The notes under the pieces are model-generated. The model was not told the origin of the DNA, did not search any database, and saw only the letters and a list, made by a program, of their open reading frames with translations. Shown one piece after another: positions 1-12,100 of a stretch of DNA of 64,000 bases. Positions within the stretch are counted from its first letter, which is position 1. Each line of letters starts with the position of its first letter. This DNA is from Halicephalobus mephisto. Taxonomy: Eukaryota; Nematoda; Chromadorea; Rhabditida; Panagrolaimidae. The DNA lies in assembly GCA_009193035.1 (NCBI GenBank), contig SWDT01000172.1, positions 1-64,000 on the forward strand. The letters are read 5' to 3'. The translations under genes and the position numbers were made by a program.

Positions 1-115
1 TTTATAAAACTAAAAATAGCCAAATTTCGTAATGATAAAAAATAATTTTTATGAAAAAGTAAAAAAATAGACGTTACAAATAATTTAGAAAATAAAACAG
101 ATATTTCAAGCTCAG

Positions 116-334
116 ATTCATAACCAAAAGCAAAGAGCAATTCAGGCGGAGAGAAATCGAATGGACTCAATTTTGGAACAAAATATGCAAAATGACCAAA
201 GAGCGGAGATTTGGAGATATCGGACTTCGATGAGATCTCAAAACCAAAATAAATTGCTATTTTTTGATTTTTGTTTTGGTCGATTTTCTTCAAAAAATAA
301 AATAACTGGTTTTATTTCTCGGAAAAATAAATAA
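116..334 (+). CDS. Possible 3'-terminal coding exon of a gene running off the left edge
   Basis: After an acceptor-like CTCAG (111-115) an open frame runs 72 codons to a TAA at 332-334. The first two thirds look coding: polar, charged and Gln/Arg/Asn-rich (for example QRAIQAERNRMDSILEQN, then AEIWRYRTSMRSQNQ), with the spacing of a coiled coil or a tail segment. The last about 25 codons are lower complexity and may be read-through. I do not recognise a family. The rest of the gene would lie left of the window. The true end is uncertain, because a weak donor could occur before the stop. It could also be chance, but the composition contrasts sharply with the A/T flank. Confidence 0.4.
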   Translation: MHNQKQRAIQAERNRMDSILEQNMQNDQRAEIWRYRTSMRSQNQNKLLFFDFCFGRFSSKNKITGFISRKNK

Positions 335-369
335 AAAAATAAATTTATTCTTTTTTCAACAAGCGAAGC

Positions 370-388
370 AGCCCGCCTTCGGCGGGCT
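370..388. other. GC-rich perfect hairpin, candidate Helitron 3' terminal hairpin
   Basis: An 8-bp perfect stem (AGCCCGCC / GGCGGGCT) closes on a 3-base loop. It stands out in an otherwise A/T-rich stretch. It lies about 130 bp beyond the helicase stop codon of the minus-strand Helitron remnant (515-517), where the short palindrome near a Helitron 3' end would be expected. A canonical CTRR terminus is not seen directly after it on the minus strand, so the assignment is tentative. Confidence 0.4.
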
Positions 389-514
389 CTTTGCTCTTGG
401 AACCTGCCGTTTTGATTGTTTTGGATATTTTTAATTCGTTTAAAAATTATATACATCTATTCATATTTTAAAACCTTAAAAATAGTAACACAATATATAT
501 ATATATATTAAAAT

Positions 515-2010
515 CTACAATAATTCTTTATAAACTACATTATGAGCACTTTTCCTTTTGGGACTCAAATTTTTAAATCTTCTCTACTACGTACTCTAGG
601 GCAAGCCACATATGGTTGTGGGAGAAGATTGGAATGGGTATATATAAATCTACTCTACGGAAAATCTGGCCTTTACTTTTGTTAATAACTATAGTGAAAG
701 CTAATCTTGTTGAGAATTACCTATGCTTTAAACTAAATAGTGAATTGTCTTCTCCTACGGAAAAGGCGATGCGCAAGACCAATATGCACTGATCTTTATT
801 ATTACCAGCTGCGACTTTACATCCTAAGATATATTTATTCATATATTGTATAGTCAGCCTGGTACCATTGTACAGACCCTTATTAATATGTAAATCACGA
901 AGCTTCTCTGTAGCTCCTTTTTTGAGATGCAGGTTATATGGTAAATATCCTGCAGGTATCAAGCTGTTAAGAAATTTAATAGTAAGATCATTATCAATTT
1001 GATCATTACGTTCAGCTTTATCCATAATTTCAAGTTTTCGTGTCCTCAGGAAGATTGTCCAAGAACTTATTATTAATTTCTATCCAGCTTGCTTTAATAA
1101 TACAGAAGATAGCCTATTCTGGCGTTTAGCCCGAGATTTCTTTCTGTAATAATGTCTTTCATCATTTTAAATGATTCAATAGACATTATTCTCATTTAGC
1201 AAATGCGCCAAAGTAGTTATAACACAAAGAAAGTATCATTGCTTAGATGACCTAATCGCTCACGATCAGCTTCATTTGAATTTAAGAAGTAGAGCTGAAG
1301 ATACTTCGGGAAAATATCATCATTCAACTGTCATCAGCAGATAGTAGATTTGGCCATGAAGTTTAAAAATAGACCGTGATTTCTTGAAAAGTCTAATTTC
1401 GCCGGCAAAGATGTCATAGAAAAGCATTGTCATATCTTCTAATATTCTTTTTGAAATTCCCTGCGTAGACATGATCATCTTCAAGAAATATCATTAGTTT
1501 GAGGGCGAGTAAATATACCAAGATTGACTTGATCAAACCTCAGTTGAGGTTTTTCTTGCTCAAAATGGAAGTGACGTATATGATAACAGATACATTCGAT
1601 ATCCGTAGCATTCAACGAATTCCACATTGAAGGAATAAAGTCATCAAAAATAGCTACTTTCGGTTTCGTAGATTTCTGAAGGGATTTTAATATTATTTAC
1701 TTTAATAATATATAAACTTACCTACATATTTATTTGTCTCTGCAGGAGGTAGTCTGCTCTTTCTGCTTCCGAAAGGCAATCATATCTTCTTCTTCATCTA
1801 ATGCGTTGATCTTGAAAGCATCGTAAGCGTTGCTATCATCTGAGCGCCGGTAGTAATTTTGCCTATCCGCAATGGAATGATTTCGTGGACGATCTCTTCG
1901 TATAGCAATAACAGAGGTACCAACTACTACTTCATTATCTATCAGTACTTTAACACAATAATGGATGCGCAAAAAAAAATAAAACCTAGATTCGCACAGC
2001 ACCAATTACG
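515..2010 (-). mobile_element. Degenerate, internally deleted Helitron (Rep-helicase remnant)
   Basis: Read on the minus strand, pieces of a Helitron protein occur in the right order but in different frames. From about 2005 down to 1740 is an N-terminal stretch. About 1670-1500 holds a Cys/His segment (IECICYHIRHFHFEQEKP) like the Helitron N-terminal zinc finger. About 1390-1240 holds KLHGQIYY and FPKYLQLYFLNSNEADRERL. About 1080-515 holds the C-terminus of the Pif1-type helicase (FLNSLIPAGYLPYNLHLKKG, GLYNGTRL, then RLAFTIVINKSKGQIFRRVD and the terminal VVYKELL). The Rep catalytic region and most helicase motifs are missing between about 1200 and 1080. Frameshifts and stops make it a pseudogene. 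Known autonomous Helitrons encode Rep plus helicase; this copy cannot. Confidence 0.85.
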
Positions 2011-2140
2011 AAATTACCCGCACATAAATTACGAAACAAATATTGTGAAAAATTAAAATCAATGCGCAAGTTACTGTAGTTCTCATGAGATCCCTGATAT
2101 TCGCGTCGAGACAATTTCATAACAACGCCCATTTCCGCTC

Positions 2141-3840
2141 TTTATAATATATGATTATCAAAAATAAAAAATAAATTTTTTAAACAATTTCGAAAAAAAT
2201 AAATTTTTAAATAATTTCAAAAAAAAAATAAATTTTTAAATATTTTCAAAAAAAAATAAATTTTTAAATAATTTCGAAAAAATTTTTTAAATAATTTCGA
2301 AAAAAAATAAAATTTTAGATTTACAGTATGCATGAATTAATTTATATTTTTATATTCATTATTTTTAAAAATATAAATTAAAAGAATAAAAATGACTGTA
2401 CTGGTCCTGAACCGAAAATTGCCTTTTGTATCCGTTTGTTTAAAAAATCCGAAATTGATTCTTTTTAAAAAATTATGAATGAATTCAATCGAAAAAAGAA
2501 ACAAGATTTCAGAAAAAAATATAAAATAAAAATCGCAATTTTTGAAAACAAAATATTCTAAAATTAAACAAAAATTTCAGAAAATATTTAAAATTTCAAA
2601 GATTTTTAAAAATTTTAGAATTTAGAAGATTTCAAAAAATTTTAGAATTTTATCCAAAATTTGACAAAAATTAAAATTAAAAATCAATCATTTTTGAAAT
2701 TATTAAATTTTCAAAAAATTATAAAAAATAATTTTTATAAAATTTAAAAAAATAATAATTTTATAAAATTTTAAAAAAAAATAATTTTTATAAAATTTTA
2801 AAAAAACTAATTTTTATAAAATTTTAAAAAAAATAAATTTTATAAAATTTAAAAAAAAAGTAATTTTATAAAATTTAAAAAAAACTAATTTTTATAAAAA
2901 TTAAAAAAAAATAAATTTTATAAATTTAAAAAACTTTTATTTTGAAAAAATTGAAAAGTGATTTTTTCTTTTTTTCATTTTTTAAATGGAATCTGAACTA
3001 CACCAGACTTCCTACTCGACGCCTGAGGCAATTAAAAATACAAAAATTTCCGGATAGAGGTGACTTTTGGAAATAAACAGTTAATTGTTTTTGAAGACAA
3101 AATAACCGCGAACTGGTCATTTTCCATTTTTTGGAAAATTCAAGTTTAGAGAAATTCCAAAAAAAGAGAAAACTGTCTTGGAAACTCGTCGTGACTGTCC
3201 AGCTCTCTCGGCAGAGAATTTTCATCTTTTCCGAGCCGGTCACTGAAATAAACTTAATACAATAGAATTTTTCAAAAACAACAAGTTCCAAAAGAAGAAG
3301 ACCAAGTGGGATCTTCAGATTGCCTAGGGGATCTTTTGGAAAAATATGATTCAATAAAATTCAACAATCATGTTGGTCGAAAAAATCCAAAAATTTTCAT
3401 AAAAATTAAAAATTATCCGAAAATGCGAAATTTGATATATTTCAATAGGATACAGTAATATCTGGTTATCATTAAAATTAAAAACAAAATTATTTCAAAA
3501 TTTTTTCAACAAGAATTTTCGGAATTTTCCAGTCGGGATTTAAAAATATAAAACTTACAAATCTGTGATTTTAATAAGATTTAATTATATTAAATTATCA
3601 TAAAAATTAAAAATAAAATTATCCAAAAATTGTCTCAACGCGAATTTTCGGAACTTGTTAGAAACTGAAATACTCTACGTGATGGCTATTTTACAATCTA
3701 CTGCTATTTGTCGAAATCAATTTTTTAGAATCATATTTGAAACTTTTTAGTTTAGAATATATAAAATACAAAATTTCTTGTTTACTTTTAAAATTAATAG
3801 GTGCATATTACAGTACAACAAAGGTATTCAAGAAATCACA
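2141..3840. other. AT-rich intergenic DNA, no gene seen
   Basis: From 2160 to 2960 the sequence is almost entirely A/T homopolymer-like repeats (units such as TTTTATAAAATTTTAAAAAAA). The stretch 2990-3360 is more complex and has a 118-codon minus-strand open frame, but its residue composition and lack of splice context do not look coding. The rest is diffuse A/T sequence. Confidence 0.6.
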
Positions 3841-3844
3841 GTAC

Positions 3845-4400
3845 CATACACAATAAATTACACATTAAAACAGCTCTAGTACATCGGATACATTGTATTT
3901 AATATACTGATATATTAAATATATTGTATTTCATATAAATTTAATAAATCTGTATATTAAACATATCGTATCTGATATCATGCTTAATGCATTAGTACAT
4001 AAAACACAATGTATCAGATATATTAGAACTGCTTCAATATATCCATGGATTATATACTACACACAACAAATTACACATTGAAACAGCTCTAATGTATCAG
4101 ACACATTGTATTTAATATCATGATATTATTAAACATATCATATCTGATATCATACTTAATGGATCAGTGTATAAAACATAACGTATCAGATATATTAGAA
4201 CTGTTTCAATATATCCATAGATTGTATACTACACACAAACAATTACACATTGAAACAGCTCTAATGTATCAGACACATTGTATTTAATATTATGATTTTA
4301 TTAAATATATCGTATCTGATATCAACTCAATATATTGACACATTGAATACAATATACCCAATATATCAGAACCGTTTCAGTATATCTATAGATTATATCT
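3845..4400. repeat. Tandem repeat, about 172-bp unit
   Basis: Three copies of a unit containing AAACAGCTCTAATGTATCAG and TGATATCATACTTAATG begin at about 3868, 4081 and 4253, a spacing of 213 then 172 bp. Units are rich in short palindromes (ATCAGATATATT, TGATATCA). Confidence 0.85.
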
Positions 4401-4839
4401 CATGTACCGTTTTTGGGTACAAAGTACTCCATCGATAAGGGTTATTTTTTTAAATAAAGTTGAAAACGGAAATCTAGAAGCGAAATTACTCAAATCCAGG
4501 AAGATCAAGAAGGATTAAGGTCGAGGGAAAGCAACTTTCGATCTTAGTCGGAGGAAACTGACACCAATCGTCGTTAATCCAAGTATCCCCAGAGATCCTC
4601 CGGTTTTTCATCGGTAATTCTCCAAATCTTTCTTAAATTTTTCCAAAAATATCTCATCGTGGATTTTCGAAAATTTTATAAATCACAAAATTTAAATTTT
4701 AAAAAATTCAAAAAGATCATGATGAATTAATAATATTACTGGAAAGCTTATGTCGCACAGTAACTTAGGGATTTGATTACTGTACATGGTTAATTTTTAG
4801 GAGACGAAATTTTGCTTGGTAAATAACTTTTACAGTAAT
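4401..4839. other. Intergenic, unassigned
   Basis: A higher-complexity island at about 4400-4620 (with GGAAGATCAAGAAGG and CCCCAGAGATCCTCCGG) has no open frame or RNA fold that I can recognise. The remainder is A/T-rich. Confidence 0.4.
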
Positions 4840-5290
4840 TTTTAAAGACTTTCGTGGTGAGAGTTAGTAACATTTTTATTTTAAATAACTTTTTTAAAAG
4901 AAATTTTATTTATATTAGTAAATAAACAATTTTTACAGTAATCTTCAGAGACTTTCATGGTGAGAAACAATTTCGTATTCATTTTAGGTAACTTTTTTTG
5001 GAAGAAATTTTATTTAAATTGGTAAATAAATAACTTTTACAGTAATCTTCAGACTTTCGTGGTGAGAGTTAGTAACATTTTTATTTTAAATAACTTTTTT
5101 AGAAGAAATTTTATTTAAATTGGTAAATAAATAACTTTTACAGTAATTTTTAAAGACTTTCGTGGTGAGAAACAATTTCGTATTCATTTTAGGTAACTTT
5201 TTTTTGAAAGAAATTTTATTTATATTAGTAAATAAATAACTTTTACAGTAATCTTTAAAGACTTTTGTTGTAAGAATGAACTATATTTTT
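4840..5290. repeat. Minisatellite array 1 of the ACTTTCGTGGTGAGA family, about 103-bp unit
   Basis: The core ACTTTCGTGGTGAGA (or ACTTTCATGGTGAGA) begins at about 4848, 4951, 5053, 5156 and, more diverged, 5261. Each core is preceded by TTTTACAGTAATCTTCAGAG-like sequence and followed by an A/T spacer containing TTGGTAAATA. This is the same core as in the arrays at 17-19, 23-24 and 42 kb. Confidence 0.85.
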
Positions 5291-5439
5291 TTCGAAAACC
5301 CCTTAAATAAAATTCTACTTTCTCTGACAAATGGACAATTTATTTTTTTCTACTCAAATTATTAAAATTCGCCCAATATTACCTAAATTACGGAGATTTC
5401 AAATTATTTTGAAATCTGTATTTTTGATAATAAAACAGA

Positions 5440-5680
5440 AATTATTTGAAAATTATGTTATTTAAAAATTTTTATTTAAAAAAATGTTTATTTTCGAAAA
5501 ATTAATTTTTTTTTTATTTAAAAAAAATGTTTATTTTTATTTTCGAAAAATTTGATTTTTTTTATTTAAAAATATGTTTATTTTTATTTTGAAAAATTAA
5601 TTTTTTTTATTTAAAAAAATGTTTATTTTCGAAAAAATTAATTTTTTTTATTTAAAAAAATGTTTATTTTTGTAGAATTT
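5440..5680. repeat. A/T-rich short tandem repeat
   Basis: Repeated units of about 55-60 bp contain TTTAAAAAAATGTTTATTTTCGAAAA followed by a T tract. Similar T-rich low-complexity sequence fills the first intron of the next gene (5917-6292). Confidence 0.6.
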
Positions 5681-5768
5681 TGGGTAATTATTTAACAGGA
5701 CATTTGACTTCCTCATTTGTCCCCCATGTGACGTATGACAGATCCGTTTCTTGTCCAATTTGACTATC

Positions 5769-5809
5769 GTTATCTAAAGCGGATTAATCAAGAGGAAGTT
5801 CCTGATAAG
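5769..5809 (+). promoter_or_regulatory. Paired GATA sites upstream of the VWA gene
   Basis: A CTGATAAG (TGATAA core 5803-5808) and an inverted GATAA (5770-5774) lie within about 110 bp of the ATG at 5879, in a short non-repetitive island (about 5695-5830). TGATAA is the site preferred by nematode intestinal GATA factors, so gut expression is a reasonable inference for this secreted protein. Not tested. Confidence 0.4.
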
Positions 5810-5878
5810 TCAAGCTGATTTTCTACTTTTTCAAGTTTCTCCATAAAAATTGAATTTTTTTATTTTTGATCATCGATC

Positions 5879-8031
5879 ATGAAATTTTTATTTTTCTTCG
5901 TTTTTATTTTACAAAGGTAATAATTTTAAAAAATAAACATCATTTTTAATTTTTTAAATCAATATTTCTAAAATTATTCAAAATTAATATTTTTAAAATT
6001 TCTATAAAATTAATTTTTTTTGAATTTTTTAAAATAATTTATTTTTTTTTGAATTTTTTAAAATAATTTGTTTTTTTTTAATTTTTTAAATAATTTGTTT
6101 TATTTTTTTAAATAATTTATTTTTTTTTGAATTTTTTAAAATAATTTGTTTTATTTTTTATTTTTTAAAAATAATTTTTTTTTTTTTATTTTTTTAATTT
6201 TTAAATTATTTTTTTTTATTTTTTTAAATAATTTATTTTTTTTTTTATTTTTTTAGATAATTTATTTTTTTAAAATTTTTATGTTATTATAGTTCGTTGA
6301 GTCAGACGTATCTCTGTGAACAAGTCGAAGTAATTTTCGTCGTCGACAGTTCGAGATCGACGAATGAAACTTACTACAATAACAACCTCAAGAACTTTAT
6401 CCATTCCGTTTCGAGTGCGTTTTCGTTCACAGATGACGTTGCTTTGGGATCCAAAAATCACGCCAGATTCGCCATAGCTTCCTACGGCGACACCTATCAT
6501 TTCAAATTCGAATTTCTGAGGGACGAAACCAGGGCCAGATGGAACTCCGTCATCGACAGACATATGGTGTACCAAAACTTCGGTCTCGGAGCAGCTTCGA
6601 AGTAGATTATTGTTAATTTCGAAAATTATTTAAATATTTCCATTTCAGCGGATTGGATCTTGTGGAAGAAATTTTGCAAATAAGTTCGTTAAACTTGAAC
6701 AGAGTGGTCATCCTGGCCACAAGTACCGTGTAAGTTGGAATTTTACTAATATTATTTATAAAAATAAATATAATTTTTAAAAATTTACATTTATTTTTTA
6801 AAAATTTCCAAATTCCTGCGTAAAAATCCCAAAATTAGCAATTTATTACGAAATCAACTTGTTCCTTTTTTATAATCTTAAAATTTTTTTAAATTCTTCT
6901 AATTTTAAAATTTTCATTTTTTTCGATTTTTGAATTCCCGCACAGGAGCGAGTGAAAGCTAAAAAACGGCAAAACTGGCAACTTATTGCGAAATCAACTT
7001 GTTTTTTTTTTGCAATCCTAAAATTTTTTAAAATCCCTCTAATTTTATAATAATTTTTACTTTTTTATACATTTTTTTACTATGGTGATTTTCAGGACTA
7101 CTGATGACGTCAACAACGCGATAACCCGTTACATTCACGACCTGGTTCCTGTGGTTTTCGGAGTTGGATTCCCCGACGTCAATGGAGTCAATTCTGTGGC
7201 TAACGACAACACGAACATGATCAGGATTGCTCAGAACAGATCGGATTGGGTATACAACACCATCGACGACGCTCTGAAGGCCTCAACGGGGATCACCGCG
7301 AAAATCGTCGAAGCTTACCCATGCAACACCATCCAATGTTCCGGATTTATCTTCGCCGTGGAAGACACATATCAAACAAATTCGAGCATTCAGACTTTCA
7401 TCAACGTTGTGAAAAAAACTCTCGGACAAGTGCCACAAGAAAACAATGGATTCCAGTTCACTGTAGTCGATGATAGTGAATTGGAACTTTTCCCGTTCGA
7501 ACCTGCCGCAGGGCTTGTCGACAAAATGGACCACTTTTGGTTCGAACCCGTGTTTGAACCGACGGCCCCAAAGCTGAGTATCCTATTCGGGGAGATCGCG
7601 GACGTCGTCGGCAAGAAAGAATTCAGCAAATACGGAGTCGTCATCATGGCCGAAACCGAGTAAGTTAACTAACTAAATAATTACTGTAATTGAAATTAAA
7701 AAATTATTGAAATTGAAAATTTTCGAAGATTTTTATTTTAATTTATTTTTATTAATTTTATTTACTTTAATTTTTTTTTGTAACTATTGATTTCAGTTAC
7801 TTCCAAGATCAGGTAGCGACCCAGATCGGGGCCAGCAGACTGGCAAACAGTGGAGCTTCGATCTTCGTCATCGACATGTCGGTCAATCCCGCGGACGGTG
7901 GAAGTACCTTCAGTACAGTAACCAAGAATCAAGCCAACCACATCATCAAGGGAGTGGGTTTGAGTGAGGATCAACTCTACGCAGAAATGCAAAAAACTCT
8001 AATTCCGACCTTTGCTGGATTTTCCTGCTGA
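5879..8031 (+). CDS. Secreted protein with two von Willebrand factor A-like domains
   Basis: I join exons 5879-5916, 6293-6601, 6649-6729, 7096-7659 and 7797-8031. All junction phases agree and give 408 aa. Exon 1 is a signal peptide (MKFLFFFVFILQ, mature start near SSLSQT). The first VWA domain (about residues 24-190) begins VEVIFVVDSSRS and carries the DxSxS metal-site motif at D31/S33/S35. A second VWA-like fold (about 225-390) begins at FIFAVEDTYQTN, where the metal motif is degraded. It ends in FSC, with other Cys pairs in the middle (YPCNTIQC). No membrane segment follows, so it is probably extracellular. Nematodes have many such secreted VWA proteins in gut and innate-response gene sets, but I cannot assign an orthologue. 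Codon use is GC-rich compared with its introns. Confidence 0.85.
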
Positions 8032-9130
8032 AGATTTAAAACAAGACCGGGGAATCTGAATTTTCAAGATTATTAAAAATACAAATTTAATCTTAAGAGC
8101 ATTATATTTGGGATAAACGCAATCACAAAAATCTTGTATAAATCCATCCGACGTCCTCAGAATCCTCCATTTCCATATTGGAATTTTACGGGAGCTTCTG
8201 AAATGGAATAAAGTGTTTTGGAATCCTCCAGAATCCAGTAGAAGCTTCTGAATTTGAATAAAATGTTTTCGAAATTTTCTAGAATCTTCCAGAATCCAGT
8301 AAATTTACCGAAATTAAATGTTTTAGAATGTTAGAATTCACGAAAGTTTCTACACCTAAATAAAATATTTCGAAATTTTCTAGAATTTTCTGAAATCGAA
8401 ATTTTTTGGAATTTTCTGAAATCGAAATTTTCTAGAATCTTCTGAAATCGAAATTTTTTGGAATATTTTAGAATTCCATAAGTTTCTGAAATTTTCTAAA
8501 AACCCACTTTAAAGTAATTTCATAGAAAAATTTAATTTTAATTTCCACAATTATCAGCCTGAAATTTTGAAGAACTTTCCAGAATTGAATGGTTTCTAGA
8601 ATTTTCCAAAAATTCAAATTTTCTGAAATCTGAATCTTCGATTTTTTAAATTCTCCAAAAAATCCACTTTAAAATAATTTCATAGCAAAATTTAATTTTA
8701 ATTTCCATAATAATACTATTTTTAACGAATTTTATTTGTGTTTTGTTCGTTTTTGCAGCAGTCTGTCGCAGGAACCAATGACTGAATTTCATTTTTCATA
8801 TATGAACTTACCTAGTGTTTTCATTTTTATCGGTTTTTGTTCAATTTTCACGATGGAGGTTTTGCTAGTGTTCGTAGTACTCAGTCATGATAATTCATGG
8901 CCAAAGTTTACTTTTAAAAACTTGGAATGTTTGATCAGACGAAGTTTTTATAAACACTTTTTTGGCTTTTGTGCGTCCGTCGTTCCGTTTGTCCTGACCC
9001 GAACTGACTCGGACTGGCCAGTGTGATCATCTGCTCGATTCAGACTCCTTTTTTATTTTTCGATTTTCCTAATTTATTTGAATTTAAATATAAGTGTTTT
9101 TTAATTTTACTTTTTCCAGGGGGTTTAACG
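8032..9130. other. Intergenic: 3' flank, short repeats and rme-6 5' region
   Basis: About 8150-8690 holds loosely repeated units around TTTTCTAGAATCTTCCAGAATCCAGT. About 8736-9020 is more complex and has a 96-codon open frame that I take as 5' leader rather than protein, because it lacks family features. TTTTTGCAGCAG at about 8750 and TTTTTCCAG just before 9120 are possible leader splice acceptors or trans-splice sites for the downstream gene. Confidence 0.5.
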
Positions 9131-12100
9131 ATGGATATGGGTAGTGCTGCAGACGGATTGGCGGCCTTGTGTGAAAGACTTCGATCGGAAAAGCTTTTGA
9201 CGACGAGCGAGCTGGGTACCCTGTCGACCCTGAACGCCGCTCTCGATGAAGAAATCTCTGATATCGGGAGATTAACGTGGAAATGCACTCAAGAACAAGT
9301 GAGTTTATATATGGAATTTATTTTTAAAGCAAATTAAATTTAGGTTATTCTTCGTCGATTAATCAATTCTCATCCATCCGTTTCCCCGGATAACTGCTGC
9401 AGTTTACTTGCAAAACTAGAAAAAGTCCAGTTTCTGGAGGCTTACAGAAGATGTGGTCATCATGCAAGCACAATTTCCGCCGTTTTCGACGTTCTTTTGC
9501 AGTCCCCGAGGGCCGTCGCGGAATTCCTCGATGCAGCCGACAAAGTACCCCGTGATATTGCTCCTAACTGTCCTCCAGAAGATTTATCCAGATCCGTTTT
9601 CAACCTTCTCTACAACAGTGCAATTTTCCCGAGTGACGAGAAGAAGCTTTTAGAAGTTTTGGCCCATCTTATAAAACTCGAACTTGCTCCGTCTCCTGAT
9701 TTGAGGAAGATTCTAAGGAAAGGAACCACCGCTTTCAGTCGGTTATATTCGTTATTGAATGAACAATTACTATCCGCTAAAGTATTTCTGACAGCTGCAC
9801 TTCATGAGCCGATTATGGCTTTGCTGGCTCAGGACGAGCTTTACCTGGACATCGAGCCCGGCAAAGCTCCTCAAAGATTTCCCAGCGAAGAAAGACGAAA
9901 AAGATTCGGAAGTGATCCTACTTCTCCAAAATACCAAAAACTCCTCTCGGAATACCACAAAATGATAATTGGAAGACTGTCATCGATCGTGGTGAAGTTC
10001 ATCAACGCCCTCCAGAATTCAATGACCTGTTTTCCTCCCACTCTCGCTTGGCTTGTCCGTCAACTCTACACTATGCTTTTGGAGAAATTAAAAGACGAAT
10101 CCAAGGCCAGATTAATATGTACTGATCTCGTTTTTACTTGTTTTATTTGTCCGGCAGTCACGAATCCAGAAACAATAGGAGTGATATCGGACACGCCCGT
10201 CGGAACCATCGCGAGATTCAACTTAATGCAAGTCGGTCAGATTCTGCAAACTCTGGCCCTTGTGCCGCATGAAAAGCCCCCAGGGTATTTCGACATGCTT
10301 TTGGGGAATTTGGATCAAACAGCTATGCCTAACGTCATCAAATCCATTTTGAACATGGACGCGCTTTCGATAGAATCCATGTTTCCGAATGTTCTCAGTG
10401 ACGATTCTGGATCGGAACTTTATCAAAGAAGATCATGCATTGGATCCATTTCTGAAGTCAACACGGTCATTGCTTATCTGAAGTCTAGTGCTCTGGAATC
10501 CGTTTCTGATGAATCTGTGAAGAGAACGATCAAGGACTACATTCAAAGAATACCTTCTGAATTCGTCGTGAAGGATTCTGAATTGAAGAATTTGTCAAAT
10601 AACGGAACTCCGATTGCCCGACCGTCGTCTTCTGGCCGTTTGAGGAACTTTGCCGATAGGGTTCAGAATGCGGCTTCGAGAAGTCAAAGATTGCTTCATT
10701 CTTCGCCTTCTAGAAATTCTGGATTTTCTCCAGAAGAAAAAACCCCCAAAGCAGAAGATAATTTTGACAATTCTCCCGTGATTTCGGATATTCCTTGTGA
10801 AATTTTGATTTTTCCTTTTAATAATTCGTGTGTTCCATTAGGACTAGAATCAGAAGAAAAATTTATGGCTTCATTTAAAAGAAAACAAAAAATTTCTGAT
10901 GGTGGAGCTGAAAAAAAAACAAGATTCATGGCTATGACGACGGAATCGGTGGTGAGCGACAGAACGAACACGGATGCCGCTAGTGATGACGACCAAGGGG
11001 GTTCTGTATGTTCAAGTATTAATGAAGATGAAGACGAAGCAGAAGATATAAGTACATTACCGGATAATTTTAGTGATGTTGTACCTATAAGTGCGAATGT
11101 TTCTGGAAGAGGATCACCGTCAGATGGAGACAGAAATAGCGGAAGAGGCACACCGTTCAGTGGAAATGCTAACGATAGAAATGAACAAGAAGCGGAAGAA
11201 GCAACGTTGAGTTCGACGATAAACGGTGCTGCGGTCAATGTTCCGAGACCTCAGATGCCACCTTTGCCGGTTACTGTAAGAAAACAAAATCCAGAAGGTT
11301 TAGAAGAAAAATTTGGAAAATTTACAATTCCACCACAAGATCCGACAACATATAGAGATGAAACTTATTCTTTGGTGAGCGATAGTTGGTCGACAGACGT
11401 TGTTGCATCTGATAATGAAACAGGATTTTCTAACGATAACAGAGATATGTTAGCAGCAGGATTACATGCTTTACAATTAGCTCCACCTGGTGATGGAATA
11501 AATAGATTCAGAAGACATGCAAGTGGAAATAATAATGTCAATGGGAATATGGTTAATCTTCCTCCACCTCCCCAAGGCCCGCCTCCTGTCCCGCAGCAGA
11601 TCCAGAATCAGGCAGGATTGAACTTGCCTGAAGACAGAAGTGACACTTGGAGCTTAGATGCTACTGTGAGTGATTCAGAAGCGGATAATGTTGGAAACAG
11701 AAGCAATGAAGTTGATATGATGTTGATGGATGAATCTGGAATTAGATCTAAACGACAAATTCCTCAAGGAAATGCTAATTCTAATGAACCTGGACCAGCG
11801 AGAATGGATCCGCAAATTGACTTACCTCAAAGAAGAATACCAGCGAATTTGAATGCATCGTTAAGGAATCAAGTTGATACTGAATCTGATCAAGGTAGAA
11901 TCAGAAGACAATCAAGTGGAAGTAGTTTTTATTCGAAATCAGACATTGATTCGGAATTTTTGAAAGATTTAATTGGAGATGAAACAGCTGGAGGACAGAA
12001 TAATGGATTATTAAGAACGGCATCTAATCCGTTTTCAGCAAATTCGGATCCAAGTAGTCCTGCAAGAAATCAAGAAATAAGAAGATTATCAGCAGCTGTT

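Noticed and set aside
2998..3354. 118-codon minus-strand open frame
   Set aside because: No recognisable motif and no splice or promoter context; composition Phe/Ser/Leu-rich as expected by chance.
4840..5290. Regularly spaced repeats resembling a CRISPR array
   Set aside because: Units are about 103 bp with diverged A/T spacers that are themselves related, in an intron-bearing eukaryotic genome; it is a minisatellite.
8736..9026. 96-codon plus-strand frame before rme-6
   Set aside because: Cys/Phe/Ser-rich with no conserved features; more likely 5' leader or promoter sequence.
10696..11238. 180-codon minus-strand open frame
   Set aside because: Antisense to the low-complexity Ser/Asp-rich linker of rme-6.
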